Source of the DNA: Argentina anserina
Lineage: Eukaryota > Streptophyta > Magnoliopsida > Rosales > Rosaceae
Direction of reading: 5' to 3'
Assembly: GCF_933775445.1 (NCBI RefSeq)
Contig: NW_026089441.1
Span: 124,001 to 188,000, forward strand
Length of the DNA: 64,000 nucleotides
Positions 1 through 10,605 of this stretch are shown here, piece by piece; the first letter of the stretch is position 1, and each line of letters opens with the position of its first letter. Position numbers and translations under genes: made by a program. Under the pieces are notes generated by a model, which did no database searches, was not told the origin of the DNA, and was given only the letters and a program-made list of their open reading frames with translations.

Positions 1-733
1 AACGAGAAATGAAAAGATACACAATTGGAATAGTAAAGATACGCAAACGATGTAGAGATACACTATTGGAATAGTAAAGATACGCAAACGATGTAAAGAT
101 ACTCAGTTTGAAAGAAACACACTCCCACACTTGCAAAACTCTCAAATTCAATCGAAACTCGCATCAGAAACCCTTACAGAAAGATACTTAAACGAGAAAT
201 GAAAAGATACACAATTGGAATAGTAAAGATACGCAATCGATGTAAAGATACACAATTGGAATAGTAAAGATACGCAAACGATGTAAAGATACTCAGTTTG
301 AAAGAAACACACTCCCACACTTGCAAAACTCTCAAATTCAATAGAAACTCGCATCAGAAACCCTTACAGAAAGATACTTAAACGAGAAATGAAAAGATAC
401 ACAATTGGAATAGTAAAGATACGCAATCGATGTAAAGATACTCAGTTTGAAAGACACACACTCCCACACTTGCAAAACTCTCAAATACAATAGAAACTCG
501 CATCAGAAGCCTTACAGAAAGATACTCAAACGAGAAACGAAAAGATAGACAATTGGAATAGTAAAGATACGCAAACGATGTAAAGATACTCAGTTTGAAA
601 GAAACACACTCCCACACTTGCAAAACTCTCAAATTCAATAGAAACTCGCATCAGAAACCCTTACAGAAAGATACTCAAACGAGAAATGAAAAGGTACATA
701 ATTGGAATAGTAAAGATACGCAAACGATGTAAA

Positions 734-881
734 GATACTCAGTTTGAAATAAACACACTCCCGCACTTGCAAAACTCTCAAATTCAATAGAAACTCGCAT
801 CAGAAGCCTTACAGAAAGATACTCAAACGAGAAATGAAAAGATACAGAATTGGAATAGTAAAGATACGCAAACGATGTAAA
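734..881. repeat. Representative short monomer, 148 bp (C-L-M-N)
   Basis: This is the interval between two successive GATACTCAG core starts. The modules are C (734-817, 84 bp), L (23 bp, GATACTCAAACGAGAAATG then AAAA), M (22 bp, here the GATACAGAATTGG variant) and N (19 bp, GATACGCAAACGATGTAAA). C carries the AAATAAACAC and CCCGCAC variants that mark one monomer subtype, and the CAGAAGCC form that gives 148 rather than 149 bp. All four modules begin with GATAC, which suggests that they descend from a shorter repeat. Confidence 0.93.
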
Positions 882-1070
882 GATACTCAGTTTGAAAGAA
901 ACACACTCCCACACTTGCAAAACTCTCAAATACAATAGAAACTCGCATCAGAAGCCTTACAGAAAGATACTCAAACGAGAAACGAAAAGATACACAATTG
1001 GAATAGTAAAGATACGCAAACGATGTACAGATACACAATTGGAATAGTAAAGATACGCAAACGATGTAAA

Positions 1071-1259
1071 GATACTCAGTTTGAAATAAACACACTCCCA
1101 CACGTGCAAAACTCTCAAATTCAATAGAAACTCGCATCAGAAGCCTTACAGAAAGATACTCAAACGAGAAATGAAAAGATACACAATTGGAATAGTAAAG
1201 ATACGCAAACGATGTAGAGATACACAATTGGAATAGTAAAGATACGCAAACGATGTAAA
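1071..1259. repeat. Representative long monomer, 189 bp (C-L-M-N-M-N)
   Basis: Modules in order are C 1071-1154, L 1155-1177, M 1178-1199, N 1200-1218, M 1219-1240 and N 1241-1259. The only architectural difference from the short monomer is the extra 41-bp M-N pair. The first N ends in GTAGA and the second in GTAAA. In every case I checked, the GTAGA ending occurs only where another M follows, so it marks the internal junction of long monomers. The core carries the rare CACGTG variant at 1101-1106. Confidence 0.93.
1219..1259. repeat. 41-bp M-N module (copy-number-variable subunit)
   Basis: M is GATACACAATTGGAATAG followed by TAAA (22 bp), and N is GATACGCAAACGATGTAAA (19 bp). The pair occurs once, twice or three times per monomer. 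M contains CAATTG, a six-base palindrome. N is dimorphic: CAAACGATG, or CAATCGATG, which contains the palindrome ATCGAT. Near-identical duplicated blocks elsewhere differ by exactly one of these modules, so it behaves as a unit of expansion and contraction. Confidence 0.92.
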
Positions 1260-1598
1260 GATACTCAGTTTGAAAGAAACACACTCCCACACTTGCAAAA
1301 CTCTCAAATACAATAGAAACTCGCATCAGAAAGCCTTACAGAAATATCCTCAAACGAGAAATGAAAAGATACACAATTGGAATAGTAAAGATACGCAAAC
1401 GATGTAGAGATACACAATTGGAATAGTAAAGATACGCAAACGATGTAAAGATACTCAGTTTGAAAGAAACACACTCCCACACTTGCAAAACTCTCAAATT
1501 CAATAGAAACTCGCATCAGAAACCCTTACAGAAAGATACTTAAACGAGAAATGAAAAGATACACAATTCGAATAGTAAAGATACGCAATCGATGTAAA

Positions 1599-1936
1599 GA
1601 TACTCAGTTTGAAAGAAACACACTCCCACACTTGCAAAACTCTCAAATACAATAGAAACTCGCATCAGAAGCCTTACAGAAAGATACTCAAACGAGAAAT
1701 GAAAAGATACACAATTGGAATAGTAAAGATACGCAAACGATGTAAAGATACACAATTGGAATAGTAAAGATACGCAAACGATGTAAAGATACTCAGTTTG
1801 AAAGAAACACACTCCCACACTTGCAAAACTCTCAAATTCAATAGAAACTCGCATCAGAAACCCTTACAGAAAGATACTTAAACGAGAAATGAAAAGATAC
1901 ATAATTGGAATAGTAAAGATACGCAAACGATGTAAA
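1599..1936. repeat. Representative dimer higher-order repeat, 338 bp (189+149)
   Basis: A long monomer (1599-1787) is followed by a short one (1788-1936). The subtypes have linked differences. The 189-bp member has CAAATACAATAG with CAGAAGCC and is followed by GATACTCAAACG. The 149-bp member has CAAATTCAATAG with CAGAAACCC and is followed by GATACTTAAACG, and its single N is usually the CAATCGATG form. This linkage recurs across the left two thirds of the window, so the dimer rather than the single monomer is a unit of amplification. Confidence 0.85.
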
Positions 1937-2464
1937 GATACTCAGTTTGAAATAAACACACTCCCGCACTTGCAAAACTCTCAAATTCAATAGAAACTCG
2001 CATCAGAAGCCTTACAGAAAGATACTCAAACGAGAAACGAAAAGATACACAATTGGAATAGTAAAGATACGCAAACGATGTAAAGATACACAATTGGAAT
2101 AGTAAAGATACGCAAACGATGTAAAGATACTCAGTTTGAAAGAAACACACTCCCACAATTGCAAAACTCTCAAATACAATAGAAACTCGCATCAGAAAGC
2201 CTTACAGAAAGATACTCAAACGAGAAATGAAAAGATACACAATTGGAATAGTAAAGATACGCAAACGATGTAAAGATACACAATTGGAATAGTAAAGATA
2301 CGCAAACGATGTAAAGATACTCAGTTTGAAAGAAACACACTCCCACACTTGCAAAACTCTCAAATTCAATAGAAACTCGCATCAGAAACCCTTACAGAAA
2401 GATACTTAAACGAGAAATGAAAAGATACACAATTGGAATAGTAAAGATACGCAATCGATGTAAA

Positions 2465-2992
2465 GATACTCAGTTTGAAAGAAACAAACTCCCACACTTG
2501 CAAAACTCTCAAATACAATAGAAACTCGCATCAGAAGCCTTACAGAAAGATACTCAAACGAGAAATGAAAAGATACACAATTGGAATAGTAAAGATACGC
2601 AAACGATGTAGAGATACACAATTGGAATAGTAAAGATACGCAAACGATGTAAAGATACTCAGTTTGAAAGAAACACACTCCCACGCTTGCAAAACTCTCA
2701 AATACAATAGAAACTCGCATCAGAAAGCCTTACAGAAATATACTCAAACGAGAAATGAAAAGATATACAATTGGAATAGTAAAGATACGCAAACGATGTA
2801 GAGATACACAATTGGAATAGTAAAGATACGCAAACGATGTAAAGATACTCAGTTTGAAAGAAACACACTCCCACACTTGCAAAACTCTCAAATTCAATAG
2901 AAACTCGCATCAAAAACCCTTACAGAAAGATACTTAAACGAGAAATGAAAAGTTACACAATTGGAATAGTAAAGATACGCAATCGATGTAAA
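2465..2992. repeat. Representative trimer higher-order repeat, 528 bp (189+190+149)
   Basis: Core starts at 2465, 2654, 2844 and 2993 give 189, 190 and 149 bp. The added 190-bp member has CAGAAAGCC, then GAAATATACTC in place of GAAAGATACTC, and GTAGA at its internal N-M junction. This trimer recurs many times, alone or mixed with 338-bp dimers. A local doubling of a 528-bp block is seen at 25.1-26.0 kb. Confidence 0.85.
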
Positions 2993-5900
2993 GATACTCA
3001 GTTTGAAAGAAACACACTCCCACACTTGCAAAACTCTCAAATACAATAGAAACTCGCATCAGAAGCCTTACAGAAAGATACTCAAACGAGAAACGAAAAT
3101 ATACACAATTGGAATAGTAAAGATACGCAAACGATGTAAAGATACACAATTGGAATAGTAAAGATACGCAAACGATGTAAAGATACTCAGTTTGAAAGAA
3201 ACACACTCCCACACTTGCAAAACTCTCAAATTCAATAGAAACTCGCATCAGAAACCCTTACAGAAAGATACTTAAACGAGAAATGAAAAGATACACAATT
3301 GGAATAGTAAAGATACGCAATCGATGTAAAGATACTCAGTTTGAAAGACACACACTCCCACACTTGCAAAACTCTCAAATACAATAGAAACTCGCATCAG
3401 AAGCCTTACAGAAAGATACTCAAACGAGAAACGAAAAGATACACAATTGGAATAGTAAAGATACGCAAACGATGTAAAGATACACAATTGGAATAGTAAA
3501 GATACGCAAACGATGTAAAGATACTCAGTTTGAAAGAAACACACTCCCACACTTGCAAAACTCTCAAATTCAATAGAAACTCGCATCAGAAACCCTTACA
3601 GAAAGATACTTAAACGAGAAATGAAAAGATACATAATTGGAATAGTAAAGATACGCAAACGATGTAAAGATACTCAGTTTGAAATAAACACACTCCCGCA
3701 CTTGCAAAACTCTCAAATTCAATAGAAACTCGCATCAGAAGCCTTACAGAAAGATACTCAAACGAGAAATGAAAAGATACACAATTGGAATAGTAAAGAT
3801 ACGCAAACGATGTAGAGATACACAATTGGAATAGTAAAGATACGCAAACGATGTAAAGATACTCAGTTTGAAAGAAACACACTCCCACACTTGCAAAACT
3901 CTCAAATTCAATAGAAACTCGCATCAGAAACCCTTACAGAAAGATACTTAAACGAGAAATGAAAAGATACACAATTCGAATAGTAAAGATACGCAATCGA
4001 TGTAAAGATACTCAGTTTGAAAGAAACACACTCCCACACTTGCAAAACTCTCAAATACAATAGAAACTCGCATCAGAAGCCTTACAGAAAGATACTCAAA
4101 CGAGAAATGAAAAGATACACAATTGGAATAGTAAAGATACGCAAACGATGTAAAGATACACAATTGGAATAGTAAAGATACGCAAACGATGTAAAGATAC
4201 TCAGTTTGAAAGAAACACACTCCCACACTTGCAAAACTCTCAAATTCAATAGAAACTCGCATCAGAAACCCTTACAGAAAGATACTTAAACGAGAAATGA
4301 AAAGATACATAATTGGAATAGTAAAGATACGCAAACGATGTAAAGATACTCAGTTTGAAATAAACACACTCCCGCACTTGCAAAACTCTCAAATTCAATA
4401 GAAACTCGCATCAGAAGCCTTACAGAAAGATACTCAAACGAGAAACGAAAAGATACACAATTGGAATAGTAAAGATACGCAAACGATGTAAAGATACACA
4501 ATTGGAATAGTAAAGATACGCAAACGATGTAAAGATACTCAGTTTGAAAGAAACACACTCCCACAATTGCAAAACTCTCAAATACAATAGAAACTCGCAT
4601 CAGAAAGCCTTACAGAAATATACTCAAACGAGAAATGAAAAGATACACAATTGGAATAGTAAAGATACGCAAACGATGTAGAGATACACAATTGGAATAG
4701 TAAAGATACGCAAACGATGTAAAGATACTCAGTTTGAAAGAAACACACTCCCACACTTGCAAAACTCTCAAATTCAATAGAAACTCGCATCAGAAACCCT
4801 TACAGAAAGATACTTAAACGAGAAATGAAAAGATACACAATTGGAATAGTAAAGATACGCAATCGATGTAAAGATACTCAGTTTGAAAGAAACAAACTCC
4901 CACACTTGCAAAACTCTCAAATACAATAGAAACTCGCATCAGAAGCCTTACAGAAAGATACTCAAACGAGAAATGAAAAGATACACAATTGGAATAGTAA
5001 AGATACGCAAACGATGTAGAGATACACAATTGGAATAGTAAAGATACGCAAACGATGTAAAGATACTCAGTTTGAAAGAAACACACTCCCACGCTTGCAA
5101 AACTCTCAAATACAATAGAAACTCGCATCAGAAAGCCTTACAGAAATATACTCAAACGAGAAATGAAAAGATATACAATTGGAATAGTAAAGATACGCAA
5201 ACGATGTAGAGATACACAATTGGAATAGTAAAGATACGCAAACGATGTAAAGATACTCAGTTTGAAAGAAACACACTCCCACACTTGCAAAACTCTCAAA
5301 TTCAATAGAAACTCGCATCAAAAACCCTTACAGAAAGATACTTAAACGAGAAATGAAAAGTTACACAATTGGAATAGTAAAGATACGCAATCGATGTAAA
5401 GATACTCAGTTTGAAAGAAACACACTCCCACACTTGCAAAACTCTCAAATACAATAGAAACTCGCATCAGAAGCCTTACAGAAAGATACTCAAACGAGAA
5501 ACGAAAAGATACACAATTGGAATAGTAAAGATACGCAAACGATGTAAAGATACACAATTGGAATAGTAAAGATACGCAAACGATGTAAAGATACTCAGTT
5601 TGAAAGACACACACTCCCACACTTGCAAAACTCTCAAATACAATAGAAACTCGCATCAGAAAGCCTTACAGAAAGATACTCAAACGAGAAATGAAAAGAT
5701 ACACAATTGGAATAGTAAAGATACGCAAACGATGTAAAGATACACAATTGGAATAGTAAAGATACGCAAACGATGTAAAGATACTCAGTTTGAAAGAAAC
5801 ACACTCCCACACTTGCAAAACTCTCAAATTCAATAGAAACTCGCATCAGAAACCCTTACAGAAAGATACTTAAACGAGAAATGAAAAGATACACAATTGG

Positions 5901-7428
5901 AATAGTAAAGATACGCAATCGATGTAAAGATACTCAGTTTGAAAGACACACACTCCCACACTTGCAAAACTCTCAAATACAATAGAAACTCGCATCAGAA
6001 GCCTTACAGAAAGATACTCAAACGAGAAACGAAAAGATACACAATTGGAATAGTAAAGGTACGCAAACGATGTAAAGATACACAATTGGAATAGTAAAGA
6101 TACGCAAACGATGTAAAGATACTCAGTTTGAAAGAAACACACTCCCACACTTGCAAAACTCTCAAATTCAATAGAAACTCGCATCAGAAACCCTTACAGA
6201 AAGATACTTAAACGAGAAATGAAAAGATACATAATTGGAATAGTAAAGATACGCAAACGATGTAAAGATACTCAGTTTGAAATAAACACACTCCCGCACT
6301 TGCAAAACTCTCAAATTCAATAGAAACTCGCATCAGAAGCCTTACAGAAAGATACTCAAACGAGAAATGAAAAGATACAGAATTGGAATAGTAAAGATAC
6401 GCAAACGATGTAAAGATACTCAGTTTGAAAGACACACACTCCCGCACTTGCAAAACTCTCAAATTCAATAGAAACTCGCATCAGAAACCCTTACAGAAAG
6501 ATACTTAAACGAGAAATGAAAAGATACACAATTGGAATAGTAAAGATACGCAATCGATGTAAAGATACTCAGTTTGAAAGTCACACACTCCCACACTTGC
6601 AAAACTCTCAAATACAATAGAAACTCGCATCAGAAGCCTTACAGAAAGATACTCAAACGAGAAACGAAAAGATACACAATTGGAATAGTAAAGATACGCA
6701 AACGATGTAAAGATACACAATTGGAATAGTAAAGATACGCAAACGATGTAAAGATACTCAGTTTGAAAGAAACACACTCCCACACTTGCAAAACTCTCAA
6801 ATACAATAGAAACTCGCATCAGAAAGCCTTACAGAAAGATACTTAAACGAGAAATGAAAAGAGACACAATTGTAATAGTAAAGATACGCAATCGATGTAA
6901 AGATACTCAGTTTGAAAGAAACACACTCCCACACTTGCAAAACTCTCAAATACAATAGAAACTCGCATCAGAAGCCTTACAGAAAGATACTCAAACGAGA
7001 AACGAAAATATACACAATTGGAATAGTAAAGATACGCAATCGATGTAAAGATACTCAGTTTGAAAGAAACACACTCCCACACTTGCAAAACTCTCAAATA
7101 CAATAGAAACTCGCATCAGAAGCCTTACAGAAAGATACACAAACGAGAAATGAAAAGATACACAATTGGAATAGTAAAGATACGCAAACGATGTAGAGAT
7201 ACACAATTGGAATAGTAAAGATACGCAAACGATGTAAAGATACTCAGTTTGAAAGAAACACACTCCCACACTTGCAAAACTCTCAAATACAATAGAAACT
7301 CGCATCAAAAAGCCTTACAGAAATATACTCAAACGAGAAATGAAAAGATATACAATTGGAATAGTAAAGATACGCAAACGATGTAGAGATACACAATTGG
7401 AATAGTAAAGATACGCAAACGATGTAAA

Positions 7429-7562
7429 GATACTCAGTTTGAAAGAAACACACTCCCACACTTGCAAAACTCTCAAATTCAATAGAAACTCGCATCAGAA
7501 ACCCTTACAGAGAAATGAAAAGATACACAATTGGAATAGTAAAGATACGCAATCGATGTAAA
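7429..7562. repeat. 134-bp deleted monomer (copy 1 of 4)
   Basis: The C/L junction reads CCTTACAGAGAAATG where a normal 149-bp monomer has CCTTACAGAAAGATACTTAA followed by ACGAGAAATG. Fifteen bases are missing, including the GATAC start of L. The lost stretch is flanked by short AGA/GAGA repeats, so slippage or microhomology joining is plausible. The same junction occurs in monomers starting at 9927, 37234 and 44737. Confidence 0.9.
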
Positions 7563-7792
7563 GATACTCAGTTTGAAAGAAACACACTCCCACACTTGCA
7601 AAACTCTCAAATACAATAGAAACTCGCATCAGAAGCCTTACAGAAAGATACTCAAACGAGAAACGAAAATATACACAATTGGAATAGTAAAGATACGCAA
7701 ACGATGTAAAGATACACAATTGGAATAGTAAAGATACGCAAACGATGTAAAGATACACAATTGGAATAGTAAAGATACGCAAACGATGTAAA
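7563..7792. repeat. 230-bp monomer with three M-N modules (copy 1)
   Basis: C and L are followed by three consecutive M-N pairs before the next core at 7793, giving 148 + 2 x 41 = 230 bp. It immediately follows the 134-bp deleted monomer. It shows that the 41-bp module can exist in at least three tandem copies. Confidence 0.92.
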
Positions 7793-7941
7793 GATACTCA
7801 GTTTGAAAGAAACACACTCCCACACTTGCAAAACTCTCAAATTCAATAGAAACTCGCATCAGAAACCCTTACAGAAAGATACTTAAACGAGAAATGAAAA
7901 GATACATAATTGGAATAGTAAAGATACGCAAACGATGTAAA

Positions 7942-8088
7942 GATACACAATTGAAATAAACACACTCCCGCACTTGCAAAACTCTCAAATTCAATAGAAA
8001 CTCGCATCAGAAGCCTTACAGAAAGATACTCAAACGAGAAATGAAAAGATACAGAATTGGAATAGTAAAGATACGCAAACGATGTAAA
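7942..8088. repeat. Hybrid monomer: M start fused to C core (copy 1)
   Basis: The core begins GATACACAATTG and continues AAATAAACACACTCCCG. The normal form would start GATACTCAGTTTG before AAATAAACAC. The first 12 bases match module M and the rest matches C, with TTG shared at the join. The monomer is 147 bp. A crossover or conversion between M and C at TTG explains it well; several point changes plus a one-base deletion would be an alternative. Confidence 0.8.
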
Positions 8089-9926
8089 GATACTCAGTTT
8101 GAAAGCAACACACTCCCACACTTGCAAAACTCTCAAATACAATAGAAACTCGCATCAGAAGCCTTACAGAAAGATACTCAAACGAGAAACGAAAAGATAC
8201 ACAATTGGAATAGTAAAGATACGCAAACGATGTAAAGATACACAATTGGAATAGTAAAGATACGCAAACGATGTAAAGATACTCAGTTTGAAAGACACAC
8301 ACTCCCACACTTGCAAAACTCTCAAATTCAATAGAAACTCGCATCAGAAACCCTTACAGAAAGATACTTAAACGAGAAATGAAAAGATACACAATTGGAA
8401 TAGTAAAGATACGCAATCGATGTAAAGATACTCAGTTTGAAAGTCACACACTCCCACACTTGCAAAACTCTCAAATACAATAGAAACTCGCATCAGAAGC
8501 CTTACAGAAAGATACTCAAACGAGAAACGAAAAGATACACAATTGGAATAGTAAAGATACGCAAACGATGTAAAGATACACAATTGGAATAGTAAAGATA
8601 CGCAAACGATGTAAAGATACTCAGTTTGAAAGAAACACACTCCCACACTTGCAAAACTCTCAAATTCAATAGAAACTCGCATCAGAAACCCTTACAGAAA
8701 GATACTTAAACGAGAAATGAAAAGATACATAATTGGAATAGTAAAGATACGCAAACGATGTAAAGATACTCAGTTTGAAATAAACACACTCCCGCACTTG
8801 CAAAACTCTCAAATTCAATAGAAACTCGCATCAGAAGCCTTACAGAAAGATACTCAAACGAGAAATGAAAAGATACAGAATTGGAATAGTAAAGATACGC
8901 AAACGATGTAAAGATACTCAGTTTGAAAGACACACACTCCCGCACTTGCAAAACTCTCAAATTCAATAGAAACTCGCATCAGAAACCCTTACAGAAAGAT
9001 ACTTAAACGAGAAATGAAAAGATACACAATTGGAATAGTAAAGATACGCAATCGATGTAAAGATACTCAGTTTGAAAGTCACACACTCCCACACTTGCAA
9101 AACTCTCAAATACAATAGAAACTCGCATCAGAAGCCTTACAGAAAGATACTCAAACGAGAAACGAAAAGATACACAATTGGAATAGTAAAGATACGCAAA
9201 CGATGTAAAGATACACAATTGGAATAGTAAAGATACGCAAACGATGTAAAGATACTCAGTTTGAAAGAAACACACTCCCACACTTGCAAAACTCTCAAAT
9301 ACAATAGAAACTCGCATCAGAAAGCCTTACAGAAAGATACTTAAACGAGAAATGAAAAGAGACACAATTGTAATAGTAAAGATACGCAATCGATGTAAAG
9401 ATACTCAGTTTGAAAGAAACACACTCCCACACTTGCAAAACTCTCAAATACAATAGAAACTCGCATCAGAAGCCTTACAGAAAGATACTCAAACGAGAAA
9501 CGAAAATATACACAATTGGAATAGTAAAGATACGCAATCGATGTAAAGATACTCAGTTTGAAAGAAACACACTCCCACACTTGCAAAACTCTCAAATACA
9601 ATAGAAACTCGCATCAGAAGCCTTACAGAAAGATACACAAACGAGAAATGAAAAGATACACAATTGGAATAGTAAAGATACGCAAACGATGTAGAGATAC
9701 ACAATTGGAATAGTAAAGATACGCAAACGATGTAAAGATACTCAGTTTGAAAGAAACACACTCCCACACTTGCAAAACTCTCAAATACAATAGAAACTCG
9801 CATCAAAAAGCCTTACAGAAATATACTCAAACGAGAAATGAAAAGATATACAATTGGAATAGTAAAGATACGCAAACGATGTAGAGATACACAATTGGAA
9901 TAGTAAAGATACGCAAACGATGTAAA

Positions 9927-10060
9927 GATACTCAGTTTGAAAGAAACACACTCCCACACTTGCAAAACTCTCAAATTCAATAGAAACTCGCATCAGAAAC
10001 CCTTACAGAGAAATGAAAAGATACACAATTGGAATAGTAAAGATACGCAATCGATGTAAA
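9927..10060. repeat. 134-bp deleted monomer (copy 2 of 4)
   Basis: This has the same 15-bp loss as the monomer at 7429, exactly 2,498 bp downstream. It was carried along by the local segmental duplication. Confidence 0.9.
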
Positions 10061-10290
10061 GATACTCAGTTTGAAAGAAACACACTCCCACACTTGCAAA
10101 ACTCTCAAATACAATAGAAACTCGCATCAGAAGCCTTACAGAAAGATACTCAAACGAGAAACGAAAATATACACAATTGGAATAGTAAAGATACGCAAAC
10201 GATGTAAAGATACACAATTGGAATAGTAAAGATACGCAAACGATGTAAAGATACACAATTGGAATAGTAAAGATACGCAAACGATGTAAA
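10061..10290. repeat. 230-bp monomer with three M-N modules (copy 2)
   Basis: This is the duplicate of the 7,563-bp three-module monomer, 2,498 bp downstream, with the same flanking deleted and variant monomers. Confidence 0.92.
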
Positions 10291-10439
10291 GATACTCAGT
10301 TTGAAAGAAACACACTCCCACACTTGCAAAACTCTCAAATTCAATAGAAACTCGCATCAGAAACCCTTACAGAAAGATACTTAAACGAGAAATGAAAAGA
10401 TACATAATTGGAATAGTAAAGATACGCAAACGATGTAAA

Positions 10440-10586
10440 GATACACAATTGAAATAAACACACTCCCGCACTTGCAAAACTCTCAAATTCAATAGAAACT
10501 CGCATCAGAAGCCTTACAGAAAGATACTCAAACGAGAAATGAAAAGATACAGAATTGGAATAGTAAAGATACGCAAACGATGTAAA
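10440..10586. repeat. Hybrid monomer: M start fused to C core (copy 2)
   Basis: The same M/C hybrid start occurs 2,498 bp downstream of the first, as part of the local duplication. I saw no other instance in the window. Confidence 0.8.
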
Positions 10587-10605
10587 GATACTCAGTTTGA
10601 AAGCA

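Larger units (their letters stand above)
1..1520. repeat. Left segment of mixed monomers
   Basis: Short and long monomers are mixed here without a clear dimer register. Core starts at 437, 585, 734, 882, 1071, 1260 and 1450 give sizes of 148, 149, 148, 189, 189 and 190 bp. Odd variants include GATGTACAG between two M-N modules near 1026, a CACGTG in the core at 1101-1106, and TATCCTC in place of the usual TATACTC near 1346. The CACGTG monomer is otherwise seen only at 45.6-50.4 kb, so part of this segment shares ancestry with DNA about 45 kb away. There is no gene or unique sequence. Confidence 0.9.
1520..6335. repeat. Segmental tandem duplication, period 2,408 bp
   Basis: Two copies lie head to tail. 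Private variants recur exactly 2,408 bp apart: CACAATTCGAATAG at about 1563 and 3971, and AAGTTACACAATTGG at about 2951 and 5359. The 2,408 bp fits 14 whole monomers. Beyond about 5.63 kb the second copy gained one extra 190-bp monomer, so the offset becomes 2,598 bp (a block starting near 3610 matches one near 6208). Edges are approximate because breakpoints in a tandem array cannot be placed exactly. Confidence 0.85.

Noticed and set aside
1101..1106. CACGTG as a functional E-box regulatory site.
   Set aside because: It occurs in only seven monomers, is one base from the consensus, and there is no gene to regulate. I kept it as a lineage marker only.
6912..7106. Plus-strand open frames of 64-78 codons, for example here and near 20498, 35752 and 44557.
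   Set aside because: They span one to two monomers and recur wherever the same monomer order occurs. The Lys/Asn/Thr-rich translation reflects A-rich DNA. No ribosomal, nuclear or enzymatic motif is visible.
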